From positions 1 through 20,070 of the forward strand of contig CAZJBP010000063.1 in assembly GCA_964544115.1 (NCBI GenBank): a stretch of DNA of 20,070 nt. The letters are read 5' to 3'. The notes under the pieces are model-generated. The model saw nothing but the letters and a program-made list of their open reading frames with translations. It was not told where the DNA came from and did not search any database. Position 1 is the stretch's first letter; every line of letters begins with the position of its first letter. Source of the DNA: CAZJBP01 sp964544115 (lineage in GTDB: Bacteria; Verrucomicrobiota; Kiritimatiellia; UBA8416; JADHWI01). A program made the translations under genes and the position numbers. Of the stretch, positions 7,454-13,885 are shown one piece after another.

Positions 7454-8188
7454 ATGAAGTCCAAAGAGAAACTTGTCTCCGTTGATAGCCTGGTCAAGAG
7501 TTACCATGGCAGGCGGGTGGTCAACGAGGTCAGCCTGCGCGTTGATCAGGGCGAGATCGTCGGCCTGCTGGGCCCGAACGGAGCCGGCAAGACGACGACG
7601 TTCTATATGGTTGTTGGGCTGATCCGGCCGGACGAGGGGCGCGTAACGCTGCAGGGCGAGGACATCACGCGGCTTTCGATGAGCCGGCGGGCACAGCACG
7701 GCATCGGTTACCTGGCGCAGGAACCGTCGGTGTTCCGGAAGCTCACGGTCGAACAGAACGTGATGGCCATTCTTGAGACGCTCGACATCGGAGGGGCCGA
7801 GCGGCGCAAGCGGCTGAAGATGCTGTTGGACGATCTGGGCATCGGGCACCTGGCCAAGCAGAAGGCGTTCACGCTGAGCGGAGGAGAGCGCAGAAAGCTG
7901 GAGATCACGCGAGCCCTGGTGCGCAACCCGCTGATGCTGATGCTGGACGAGCCGTTCAGCGGGGTGGACCCCATCGCCGTGAACGACATTCAGACGATCA
8001 TACGGGGGCTGCGCGCCCGGGGGTTGGGCATTCTGATCACCGATCACAATGTGAGGGAAACGCTGGCGGTAGTGGACCGCGCGTACCTGCTGCACGACGG
8101 TAAGGTGCTGCGCGAGGGGGAGAGTCAGTTTCTGATCAACGATCCGATGAGTCGGGAGCTGTATCTCGGGAATTCGTTCACAATGTAG
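7454..8188 (+). CDS. lptB: LPS export ABC transporter ATPase LptB
   Basis: The cytoplasmic ATPase that drives LPS extraction from the inner membrane with LptF and LptG. From ATG 7454 there are 244 residues, matching the family (E. coli 241). Walker A is GPNGAGKTT (40-48), the Q-loop is in YLAQEPSVF, the signature is LSGGERRK (141-148), Walker B is LMLMLDEP (160-167, E166), followed by FSGVDPIAV, and the switch His is H198 in ITDHNV. The LSGGERR and DPIAV patterns with HGIGYLAQEPSVFRKL are specific to LptB rather than to amino-acid transporters. A GTG at 7442 would overlap its own Shine-Dalgarno (GGAGGG 7437-7442), so ATG 7454 is preferred. Confidence 0.96.
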   Translation: MKSKEKLVSVDSLVKSYHGRRVVNEVSLRVDQGEIVGLLGPNGAGKTTTFYMVVGLIRPDEGRVTLQGEDITRLSMSRRAQHGIGYLAQEPSVFRKLTVEQNVMAILETLDIGGAERRKRLKMLLDDLGIGHLAKQKAFTLSGGERRKLEITRALVRNPLMLMLDEPFSGVDPIAVNDIQTIIRGLRARGLGILITDHNVRETLAVVDRAYLLHDGKVLREGESQFLINDPMSRELYLGNSFTM

Positions 8189-8192
8189 GTTG

Positions 8193-8200
8193 AAGGAGGT
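8193..8200 (+). promoter_or_regulatory. hpf: Strong ribosome binding site of hpf
   Basis: AAGGAGGT, a perfect anti-16S match, sits four to five bases before ATG 8205 and just after the lptB stop. It excludes the in-frame TTG at 8190, which lies upstream of the site. The strength suggests Hpf is made well even when it is cotranscribed with modestly expressed lpt genes. Confidence 0.75.
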
Positions 8201-8204
8201 TGTC

Positions 8205-8561
8205 ATGCCGGTTGAAGTGACTGCGAGACACATGAGGGCCAAGGACGCGATTCACACGTATGCGGAGGCGAAGGCACAGGACCTGATGGATCGCTTTCCC
8301 GGGGTGGAGCACGTGCACGTGATCCTCGACCAGGAGAAGCACGCCAACGTGGTCGAGGTGGTGGTCCAGGCCAAGCGGCACGTCCACGTTGAGGCGAAGG
8401 ACTCTTCGGACAACCTGCGCACGGCTCTGGATGCGGCGATCGACAAGGCCGAGAAGCAGCTGCGCAAGGTGATGGACAAGGTGCATGACCACCGCGTGAA
8501 GGGCGTCGGCAAGGCTGCGGCGAAGCCCGAAGCCGGCGACCTCGAGGGAGGCATACTGTGA
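8205..8561 (+). CDS. hpf: Ribosome hibernation promoting factor, short form
   Basis: Hpf/RaiA-family protein that binds the 30S decoding centre and promotes inactive 100S ribosomes under starvation. The 118 residues cover only the beta-alpha-beta-beta-beta-alpha N-terminal domain: PVEVTARHMRAKDAIHTYAE, then FPGVEHVHVILDQEKHANVVEVVV, HVHVEAKDSSDNLRTALDAAIDKAEKQLRK. A basic tail of about 25 residues (HDHRVKGVGKAAAKPEAG) follows. The long-form dimerisation domain is absent, so this is the short type known from gammaproteobacteria. The stop overlaps the hprK GTG by four bases, which implies coupling. Sitting between lptB and the PTS genes matches its place next to lptAB and ptsN in proteobacteria. 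Confidence 0.93.
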   Translation: MPVEVTARHMRAKDAIHTYAEAKAQDLMDRFPGVEHVHVILDQEKHANVVEVVVQAKRHVHVEAKDSSDNLRTALDAAIDKAEKQLRKVMDKVHDHRVKGVGKAAAKPEAGDLEGGIL

Positions 8562-9538
8562 GCACGTCCGGCGTTTCCGCGCGCTATGCGCATCCCATTA
8601 CCGTGGAGCGGTTCTTCGATGCCGCGCGGACTCAGCTCGATATTGAACTGGTGGCGGGGCAGGCCGGGCTGAACCGCAAGATCGTCGAGGGGGCGGTCAA
8701 CCGGCCGGGGTTTGCCCTGGCCGGCTTCTACCAGTACTTTGCGTTCAAGCGTGTTCAGGTGCTGGGGTTTGCCGAGCATGCGTACCTGTCGTCGCTCAAG
8801 CAATCGGAGCGGGAGGAGCGGCTGCGGGTGTTCTTCTCGCGCCGGATCCCGTGCGCGGTGGTGACGCGGCACAAGAGGATCTTCCCCGAAATGATGCGCC
8901 TCGCGGAGGAGTTCCGCACGCCGCTGTTTCACAGCCGGAAGGTCACGATGGACCTCGTGAACGCGGCAACGATCATCATGGACAACCTCATGGCTCCGCA
9001 CATCAAGGTGCAGGGCACGATGGTGGAAATCATGGGGATCGGCGTGCTGATCGAGGGCAAACCGGGGTCGGGCAAGAGCGAGACCGCGCTGGGGTTGATC
9101 CGGAGAGGGTCCGCGGCGCTGGTCTCCGACGACATCACGGCGCTGCGCGTGGACAGTGCGGGCAACGTGATTGCGGCTCCGGTCAACGTGACGCGCTATC
9201 ACATGGAAATCCGCGGCATCGGGATCATTCACGTGCCCAGCCTGTTCGGCGTGGCCTCGGTCCGCGAGGAGAAGAAGCTCGACCTGATCGCATCGCTGAT
9301 CGATCCGAAGGAGCTCGAGCAGCTGGACCGGTCGGGACAGGTGCGGCTGACGCGCAACCTGCTGGGGGTCGAGATTCCGCAAGTGATGATTGGCGTCGCC
9401 CCGGGGCGCGACCTGGTGAACATCATCGAGGCGGCCGCGTTGGACCAGAAGCTGCGGCGCCTGGGGCACGACGCGGCCAAGGAGCTCGATGAGCGCCTGA
9501 TGGCCATCATGACCGAGGGCAAGGCTGGCAGTGAGTAG
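8558..9538 (+). CDS. hprK: HPr kinase/phosphorylase, divergent active site
   Basis: HprK phosphorylates, and can dephosphorylate, a serine of HPr, linking metabolic state to PTS output. The 326 residues contain the N-terminal DRTGG-like half and a C-terminal kinase half. The P-loop is GKPGSGKS (167-174), the acidic pair is D191-D192 in VSDD, and the family signature EIRGIGIIHVPSLFGVASVREEKK lies near 217-240 (only the segment is named here). APGRDLVNIIEAAA matches the usual GRNLAVLVEAAA. Compared with the Firmicute enzymes I recall, the His of the HG motif before the P-loop is Gln (VQG, 151-153) and RGH after it is RGS. The P-loop is KPGS rather than DSGV. GTG start with GGGAGG at 8546-8551, overlapping hpf by four bases. 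Family certain; activity balance uncertain. Confidence 0.9.
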   Translation: MSTSGVSARYAHPITVERFFDAARTQLDIELVAGQAGLNRKIVEGAVNRPGFALAGFYQYFAFKRVQVLGFAEHAYLSSLKQSEREERLRVFFSRRIPCAVVTRHKRIFPEMMRLAEEFRTPLFHSRKVTMDLVNAATIIMDNLMAPHIKVQGTMVEIMGIGVLIEGKPGSGKSETALGLIRRGSAALVSDDITALRVDSAGNVIAAPVNVTRYHMEIRGIGIIHVPSLFGVASVREEKKLDLIASLIDPKELEQLDRSGQVRLTRNLLGVEIPQVMIGVAPGRDLVNIIEAAALDQKLRRLGHDAAKELDERLMAIMTEGKAGSE

Positions 9539-9827
9539 CGGTGACACAGCAGGCAGCCCCGTGCTGCAGAGGAAGATCGCAATCCTCAACCAGTACGGGA
9601 TTCACGCGCGGCCGGCGGCGATGATCGTCAAGATCGCCAACCGGTTCCGCGCGGACCTGTTTTTCGAAAAGGATGGGACCCGGGTGTCCGGCAAGAGCAT
9701 CATGGGCCTCATGACGCTGGAAGCCTCCAGGGGGTCGCGCATACTGGTGATCGGCGAGGGCCCTGAGGCCGAGCAGTTGCTGGATGAGATCGAGCGTCTT
9801 GCCGAGCGCAAGTTCGATGAAGACTGA
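9531..9827 (+). CDS. ptsH: Phosphocarrier protein HPr
   Basis: HPr accepts a phosphate from Enzyme I on a histidine and passes it on; HprK can phosphorylate a serine. GIHARPAA carries the active His (H25 from this start) and GKSIMGLMTL carries the regulatory Ser (S56). The two are 31 residues apart, exactly as H15 and S46 in standard HPr. A second in-frame GTG at 9561 would remove a ten-residue Ser/Gly lead and restore the textbook numbering, with AGG at 9551-9553 upstream; both starts are possible. The first start overlaps hprK by eight bases, and the 3' end overlaps ptsI by 11. Both phosphorylation sites are intact, so both arms of control are available. Confidence 0.95.
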   Translation: MSSGDTAGSPVLQRKIAILNQYGIHARPAAMIVKIANRFRADLFFEKDGTRVSGKSIMGLMTLEASRGSRILVIGEGPEAEQLLDEIERLAERKFDED

Positions 9828-11616
9828 ACCCACAGTCAAACCCCCGGACGATGAAGATCCGAAGCCTCAGCACTTGAAGGGCTTTGGGGTGTCTCCGGGC
9901 GTTGTCATGGGGCCGGCGTTCGTTCTGTTTCCCGATCAGGTTGCGGTGGTTGAGCGCAGTATCCCCGAAGAGGCCGTGCCGCTCGAGATCGAGCGCCTGG
10001 AGGCCGCCCTGGCGCAGACGCGCGGGCAGATCAAGGCGATCCAGCAGGATCTGGAGTCGAAGACGTCTCTGGGCGAGGCCAGCATCCTCGACGCCCACCT
10101 CATGGTGCTCGACGATCGGGCGTTCCTCGATGAGGTCATGACCGAGATCCGGCGGGACCGCGTCAATGCCGAGGCGGTCGTGCGCAACGCGTCGGAGCGC
10201 TACGCCAGCGCCATCGAGTCTGTGAAGGACGAGTACCTGCGCGAGCGTGGGGCGGACGTCCGTGACGTCGCCCGCCGCATCATTCGGGCCCTCGTGGGGC
10301 ACGGAGATGATGTGCTGGCCGGAATGGACGCGCGCTCGATCCTGATCGCGCCGGACCTGCCGCCGTCGTTGACGGCCTCGCTGGCGCCGGACCGGGTGCT
10401 GGCGATCGCCACGGATATCGGGAGCGCGACCTCGCACACGGCGGTCATGGCCCGTTCGATGGAAATCCCTGCGGTGGTAGGGCTGAAGGACGCCTCCCGA
10501 AGGATCTCCCCCGGCGATTTCCTGATTCTGGACGGCGACCGCGGCATCGTGGTTGTGAATCCGACGCCCGGCGATCTGGAGGAGTTCGGCCGCATGGCGG
10601 AGGAGCGGCGCTCCATCCGCGAGGGGCTGGTCGGCCTCCACGACATGCCGGCTGAAACGCCTGACGGGCGGAGGGTCATCCTGTCGGCCAACATCGAGGG
10701 GCTGCATGAGGTGGACGCGGTGCTGGAGTACGGGGCCGAGGGCATTGGCCTGTTCAGGTCGGAGTACCTGTTCCTGTCGCGCGGGACGGGCATGACGGAG
10801 GACGAGCAGTTTGAGATCTACTGCGCGGTGGCGCGGCGTCTGGCGCCATCGCCGGTCATCATCCGCACGATGGATCTCGGGGGCGATAAGTTCATGCCCG
10901 AGGGGCCGCTTCGCAAGGAGGCCAACCCGTTCCTCGGGTGCCGGTCCATCCGGATGTCGCTGATGTTCCCTGAGCACTTCAAGGTGCAGCTGAGGGCGAT
11001 CCTGCGGGCCAGCGCGGTCGGGAACGTCAAGGTCATGTATCCCATGATTGCCAACGTGGCCGAGGTGGTGCAGGCGAACGCGCTGCTCGAGGAGTGCAAG
11101 GGGGACCTGGCGCGGCGCGGGGTGCCCTTCAGCCCCGCGCTGGACGTCGGAGTGATGATTGAGATCCCGGCGGCGGCGCTGACGGCGGCCTCGCTCGCCC
11201 GGCACGTGAACTTCTTCAGCATTGGAACCAACGACCTCGTCCAGTACACCCTGGCCGTGGACCGGGTGAACGAGCAGGTGGGGTATCTCTACGAACCCAC
11301 GCATCCGGCCGTGCTGAAGCTGATGAAGATGTCCATCGATGCGGCGCACGCCGCGGGCATCTGGGTCGGCATCTGCGGCGAAGTGGCCGCCGACCCCCGT
11401 GTGACGCCGCTGCTGCTGGGGCTCGGCCTGGACGAGCTGAGCGTGGCTCCGGCCGCCGTTCCCGTCATCAAGGACGTCATTCGCAGCCTTGAGTATTCCC
11501 GGGCCAAAGAGCTGGCCGAAACCGCGCTGGCGTGCAGTTCGGGCAGCGAAGTGCTCGACCTGTGCCGCAGCATGATGGCCTCCGCGGCCCCTGAACTGCT
11601 GCGGCTAACCGGCTGA
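9817..11616 (+). CDS. ptsI: PTS Enzyme I (phosphoenolpyruvate-protein phosphotransferase)
   Basis: Enzyme I takes phosphate from phosphoenolpyruvate and gives it to HPr. From ATG 9817 the protein has 599 residues, slightly longer than usual (about 570-575) because of a polar N-terminal lead of some 20 residues before KGFGVSPGV. The phosphorylated His is H207 in GSATSHTAVMARSMEIPAVVG. The PEP-binding barrel shows GAEGIGLFRSEYLFL, RTMDLGGDK, NPFLGCRSIR, GVMIEIP, IGTNDLVQYTLAVDR and the catalytic Cys520 in GICGE. All key residues are present, so it should be active. No GAF domain precedes it, so it is not the PtsP type. It overlaps ptsH by 11 bases and is the last gene before a probable new promoter. 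Confidence 0.96.
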   Translation: MKTEPTVKPPDDEDPKPQHLKGFGVSPGVVMGPAFVLFPDQVAVVERSIPEEAVPLEIERLEAALAQTRGQIKAIQQDLESKTSLGEASILDAHLMVLDDRAFLDEVMTEIRRDRVNAEAVVRNASERYASAIESVKDEYLRERGADVRDVARRIIRALVGHGDDVLAGMDARSILIAPDLPPSLTASLAPDRVLAIATDIGSATSHTAVMARSMEIPAVVGLKDASRRISPGDFLILDGDRGIVVVNPTPGDLEEFGRMAEERRSIREGLVGLHDMPAETPDGRRVILSANIEGLHEVDAVLEYGAEGIGLFRSEYLFLSRGTGMTEDEQFEIYCAVARRLAPSPVIIRTMDLGGDKFMPEGPLRKEANPFLGCRSIRMSLMFPEHFKVQLRAILRASAVGNVKVMYPMIANVAEVVQANALLEECKGDLARRGVPFSPALDVGVMIEIPAAALTAASLARHVNFFSIGTNDLVQYTLAVDRVNEQVGYLYEPTHPAVLKLMKMSIDAAHAAGIWVGICGEVAADPRVTPLLLGLGLDELSVAPAAVPVIKDVIRSLEYSRAKELAETALACSSGSEVLDLCRSMMASAAPELLRLTG

Positions 11617-11638
11617 TCCGGCCGCGCAGCTTTGGGGC

Positions 11639-11666
11639 TTGCGGCGGCGGCGGCAACGTCTATCAT
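11639..11666 (+). promoter_or_regulatory. Candidate sigma-70 promoter for the peptide-wzm-wzt unit
   Basis: TTGCGG at 11639-11644, a 16-base spacer, then TATCAT at 11661-11666 (five of six bases match TATAAT). It lies in the 58-base gap between ptsI and the next start. The expected first transcribed base is about 11673, almost at the ATG 11675. Four CGG units (11642-11653) fill the end of the -35 box and half the spacer. This is a pattern match only; the -35 box matches only its first three bases. Confidence 0.45.
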
Positions 11667-11674
11667 GACGCCCC

Positions 11675-11824
11675 ATGGATAGACAAAGGCGCAAGCGGTT
11701 CACAAGCCGGATCTCGAACTTCCTGTGGCGGATGGGTGGCTTCATCCTGCTCATTATCTTTGCCCTCTACGCCTACGAACACTGGTTTCTGCCGTGGTTC
11801 GGGGCGATGGATGATGCGATCTGA
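11675..11824 (+). CDS. Small single-pass membrane peptide, unknown function
   Basis: A 49-residue reading frame that I do not recognise. It starts with a strongly basic cytoplasmic-type segment (DRQRRKRFTSR), has one hydrophobic helix at about residues 20-34 (GGFILLIIFALYAYE), and ends in an aromatic segment with three acidic-free Trp/Phe positions (HWFLPWFG) and AMDDAI. The topology by the positive-inside rule is N-in, C-out. No Shine-Dalgarno is visible, but the predicted transcription start is within about two bases of the ATG, so translation could be leaderless. It fills the gap between ptsI and wzm, ending 24 bases before the preferred wzm ATG. It may be a small partner of the exporter or chance coding. 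The clean topology and use of an otherwise empty gap favour a real gene. Confidence 0.5.
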   Translation: MDRQRRKRFTSRISNFLWRMGGFILLIIFALYAYEHWFLPWFGAMDDAI

Positions 11825-11848
11825 CGCGGGAACGTGGGACGTTTGACG

Positions 11849-12643
11849 ATGCGGACGTTGATTCGTGACTTGGTGAAACGGCGGGAACTCCTGCTGATGC
11901 TGATCGGCAGGAACCTGAAGATCCGATACAAGAAGTCGTCGCTCGGCTTCCTGTGGTCGCTCCTGAGCCCCCTGATCCTCATCGGCATCTACGCCACGTT
12001 CCTCAGCCTGATCCGCATACAGATCCATCTGCCGACGCTGGTGACCGGCATCATCGTCTGGCAATTCCTGGCGCTGTGCACGGGGGATTCGCTCCACGCC
12101 GTGGTCGGCAACGCCAACCTGGTCACCAAGGCGGCGTTTCCGCGCCTGGTTCTGCCCCTGTCGATGGTGGGCGCCAACCTCGTCAATTTCCTGCTCTCGT
12201 TCGCGGTCCTGATCCTCTATGTCGGGTTGATGGCCCTGCGTGGCGACGCGGCCTTCGGGGCGCTGTACCTGCTGCCGGTGGCCGTAGTGGCCCAAACGGC
12301 GCTGTGCCTGGGGCTGGCGTGCGCGCTGTCGGCGGCCAACGTGTTCTTCCGCGACACGGAGCACATTCTCTCCGTCAGCATGCTGGCGTGGTTCTTCCTT
12401 TCGCCGGTGATCTACGAACCGAAGATGGTTCTGGAATCGACAGCGTTTCCAGCGTGGCTGCACGTGGCTTTCTTCGCAAACCCGATGACGGGCATCGTCA
12501 CGCTGTACCGCATGGCGCTGCTGTCGGCTCCGGGCCCTGGGGCGGGGCTCCTGGCTCTGTCCTGCGCCGTAGCGGCCGGGATCGGCGTGGCCGGGGTCGC
12601 CGTGTTTCAGGCTGTTCAACCGCGGTTCGGGGATGAGTTGTAG
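11849..12643 (+). CDS. wzm: ABC-2 polysaccharide export permease (Wzm/TagG type)
   Basis: Membrane half of an ABC exporter that moves lipid-linked O-antigen or similar polysaccharide across the inner membrane. From ATG 11849 there are 264 residues, the usual length. The N-terminal amphipathic stretch LIGRNLKIRYKKSSLGFLWSLLSPL is the family hallmark (positions 24-47). About six membrane helices follow, with the loop FFRDTEHIL before helix five and SPVIYEP after it, both typical of Wzm/TagG/KpsM relatives. ATG 11849 is chosen over GTG 11834 because GGGA at 11837-11840 suits it. wzt follows after nine bases, and the pair forms one transporter. The cargo cannot be read from this subunit. Confidence 0.92.
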   Translation: MRTLIRDLVKRRELLLMLIGRNLKIRYKKSSLGFLWSLLSPLILIGIYATFLSLIRIQIHLPTLVTGIIVWQFLALCTGDSLHAVVGNANLVTKAAFPRLVLPLSMVGANLVNFLLSFAVLILYVGLMALRGDAAFGALYLLPVAVVAQTALCLGLACALSAANVFFRDTEHILSVSMLAWFFLSPVIYEPKMVLESTAFPAWLHVAFFANPMTGIVTLYRMALLSAPGPGAGLLALSCAVAAGIGVAGVAVFQAVQPRFGDEL

Positions 12644-12652
12644 GGCATCACC

Positions 12653-13885
12653 ATGGCAGGCGATCCGGTCATAACGGTTGACAAGGTGGCGAAGCGGTTC
12701 CGGCTGCAGCGCACGGGCAGCCGCACGCTGAAGTCGGCGGCGATGGACCTGCTCCGGCGTGGCGGCGGCGCGCGCGACTTCTGGGCGCTGCGGGACATCT
12801 CGTTCACCGTCGGAGGCGGAGAGACCCTTGGGATTATCGGCGCCAACGGCGCCGGGAAGAGCACGCTGCTCTCGCTGCTGGCCGGTACGAAGGTGCCGAC
12901 CAGCGGCAGCATCCGCATGCGGGGCGCGGTCTCGTCCCTGCTGGAACTCGGCGCCGGCTTCCACCCGGAGTTGACCGGCCGCGAGAACGTGTTCCTGGCG
13001 GGGGCGATCATGGGCCTCAGCCGCCGCCAGATGCGCCAGCGGCTGGATGCGATCGTCAGCTTCGCCGGCCTGGAGGCGTTTATCGACCAGCCGGTCAAGC
13101 ACTACTCCTCGGGGATGTACGTGCGGCTGGGCTTTGCCGTGGCGGTCGAGGTGGATCCGGACATCCTCCTGATCGACGAGGTGCTGGCCGTCGGCGATGC
13201 CCAGTTCCAGCGCAAGTGCATTTCGAAAATGGAAGCCTTCCGCCGCGCGGGCAAGACCATGTTGATCATCTCGCACGACCTGCCGACGATCATGTCGATC
13301 AGCGACCGCATCCTGCTGCTCGATGCGGGCGGCATCGCGGGGCTGGGGACGCCGGACAGCGTCGTCGGGAGCTACCGCGCGATGTCTCGCAACCGCAGTG
13401 TGTCGGGCATGGAGCGGGAGTGGGGGACGGGAGAAGTGACCCTTGTGAAGGTCGCCTTCCTTGACGCCGCCGGCCTGGAGACGGACACGTTCACGAGCGG
13501 ATCGCCGCTGCAGGCGAGGATTCAGTACCGGGCGAGTCAGCGCGTGGAGAACCCGGTTTTCGGTTTCGGGTTCTGCGACTCCAGCGGCCGGCTGATCTAC
13601 GGCAGCAACACGCAGATTGCCGGCGCGGCGATTGCCTCGGTCGAGGGCGATGGTGTGCTGACCCTCGGGCTGGAATCCCTGCCGGTGGCGGCGGGCAACT
13701 ACCTCTTCTCCTTCTCCGTGCACTCCGCGGACCACCGCACGAACTACCACCGCCTCGATCACTGTTTCCCGATCAGCGTGGAGAGCGAGTCGCGCTTCGA
13801 GGGCGTCTGCCACATTCCCTGCCGCTGGACGCACGGGGCGCCGCCGGAGGCGCAGGCTCCGGGGAAGGCGGGATCGGGGCCATGA
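12653..13885 (+). CDS. wzt: ABC polysaccharide export ATPase with Wzt C-terminal sugar-binding domain
   Basis: ATPase partner of Wzm, 410 residues. The nucleotide-binding domain has Walker A GANGAGKST (63-71), LELGAGFHPELTGRENV (98-113 region), the atypical signature YSSGMYVRLG (151-160), Walker B ILLIDEVLAVGD (E176) and switch H208 in IISHDL. Residues about 245-395 form an extra beta-rich domain (GFGFCDSSGRLIYGSN, LPVAAGNYLFSFSVHS, NYHRLDHCFPISV), which matches the Wzt C-terminal domain. In E. coli O8/O9a this domain recognises the terminal modification of the finished O-antigen before export. The last 20 residues are Pro/Gly/Ala-rich. Its stop overlaps nadC by four bases. No glycosyltransferase or chain-terminating enzyme lies nearby, so the polymer is made elsewhere in the genome. 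Confidence 0.92.
   Translation: MAGDPVITVDKVAKRFRLQRTGSRTLKSAAMDLLRRGGGARDFWALRDISFTVGGGETLGIIGANGAGKSTLLSLLAGTKVPTSGSIRMRGAVSSLLELGAGFHPELTGRENVFLAGAIMGLSRRQMRQRLDAIVSFAGLEAFIDQPVKHYSSGMYVRLGFAVAVEVDPDILLIDEVLAVGDAQFQRKCISKMEAFRRAGKTMLIISHDLPTIMSISDRILLLDAGGIAGLGTPDSVVGSYRAMSRNRSVSGMEREWGTGEVTLVKVAFLDAAGLETDTFTSGSPLQARIQYRASQRVENPVFGFGFCDSSGRLIYGSNTQIAGAAIASVEGDGVLTLGLESLPVAAGNYLFSFSVHSADHRTNYHRLDHCFPISVESESRFEGVCHIPCRWTHGAPPEAQAPGKAGSGP

Noticed and set aside
11621..11645. Hairpin GCCGC...GCGGC after ptsI as a terminator
   Set aside because: Only five plus three base pairs with mismatches, no T-run, and it overlaps the -35 box.
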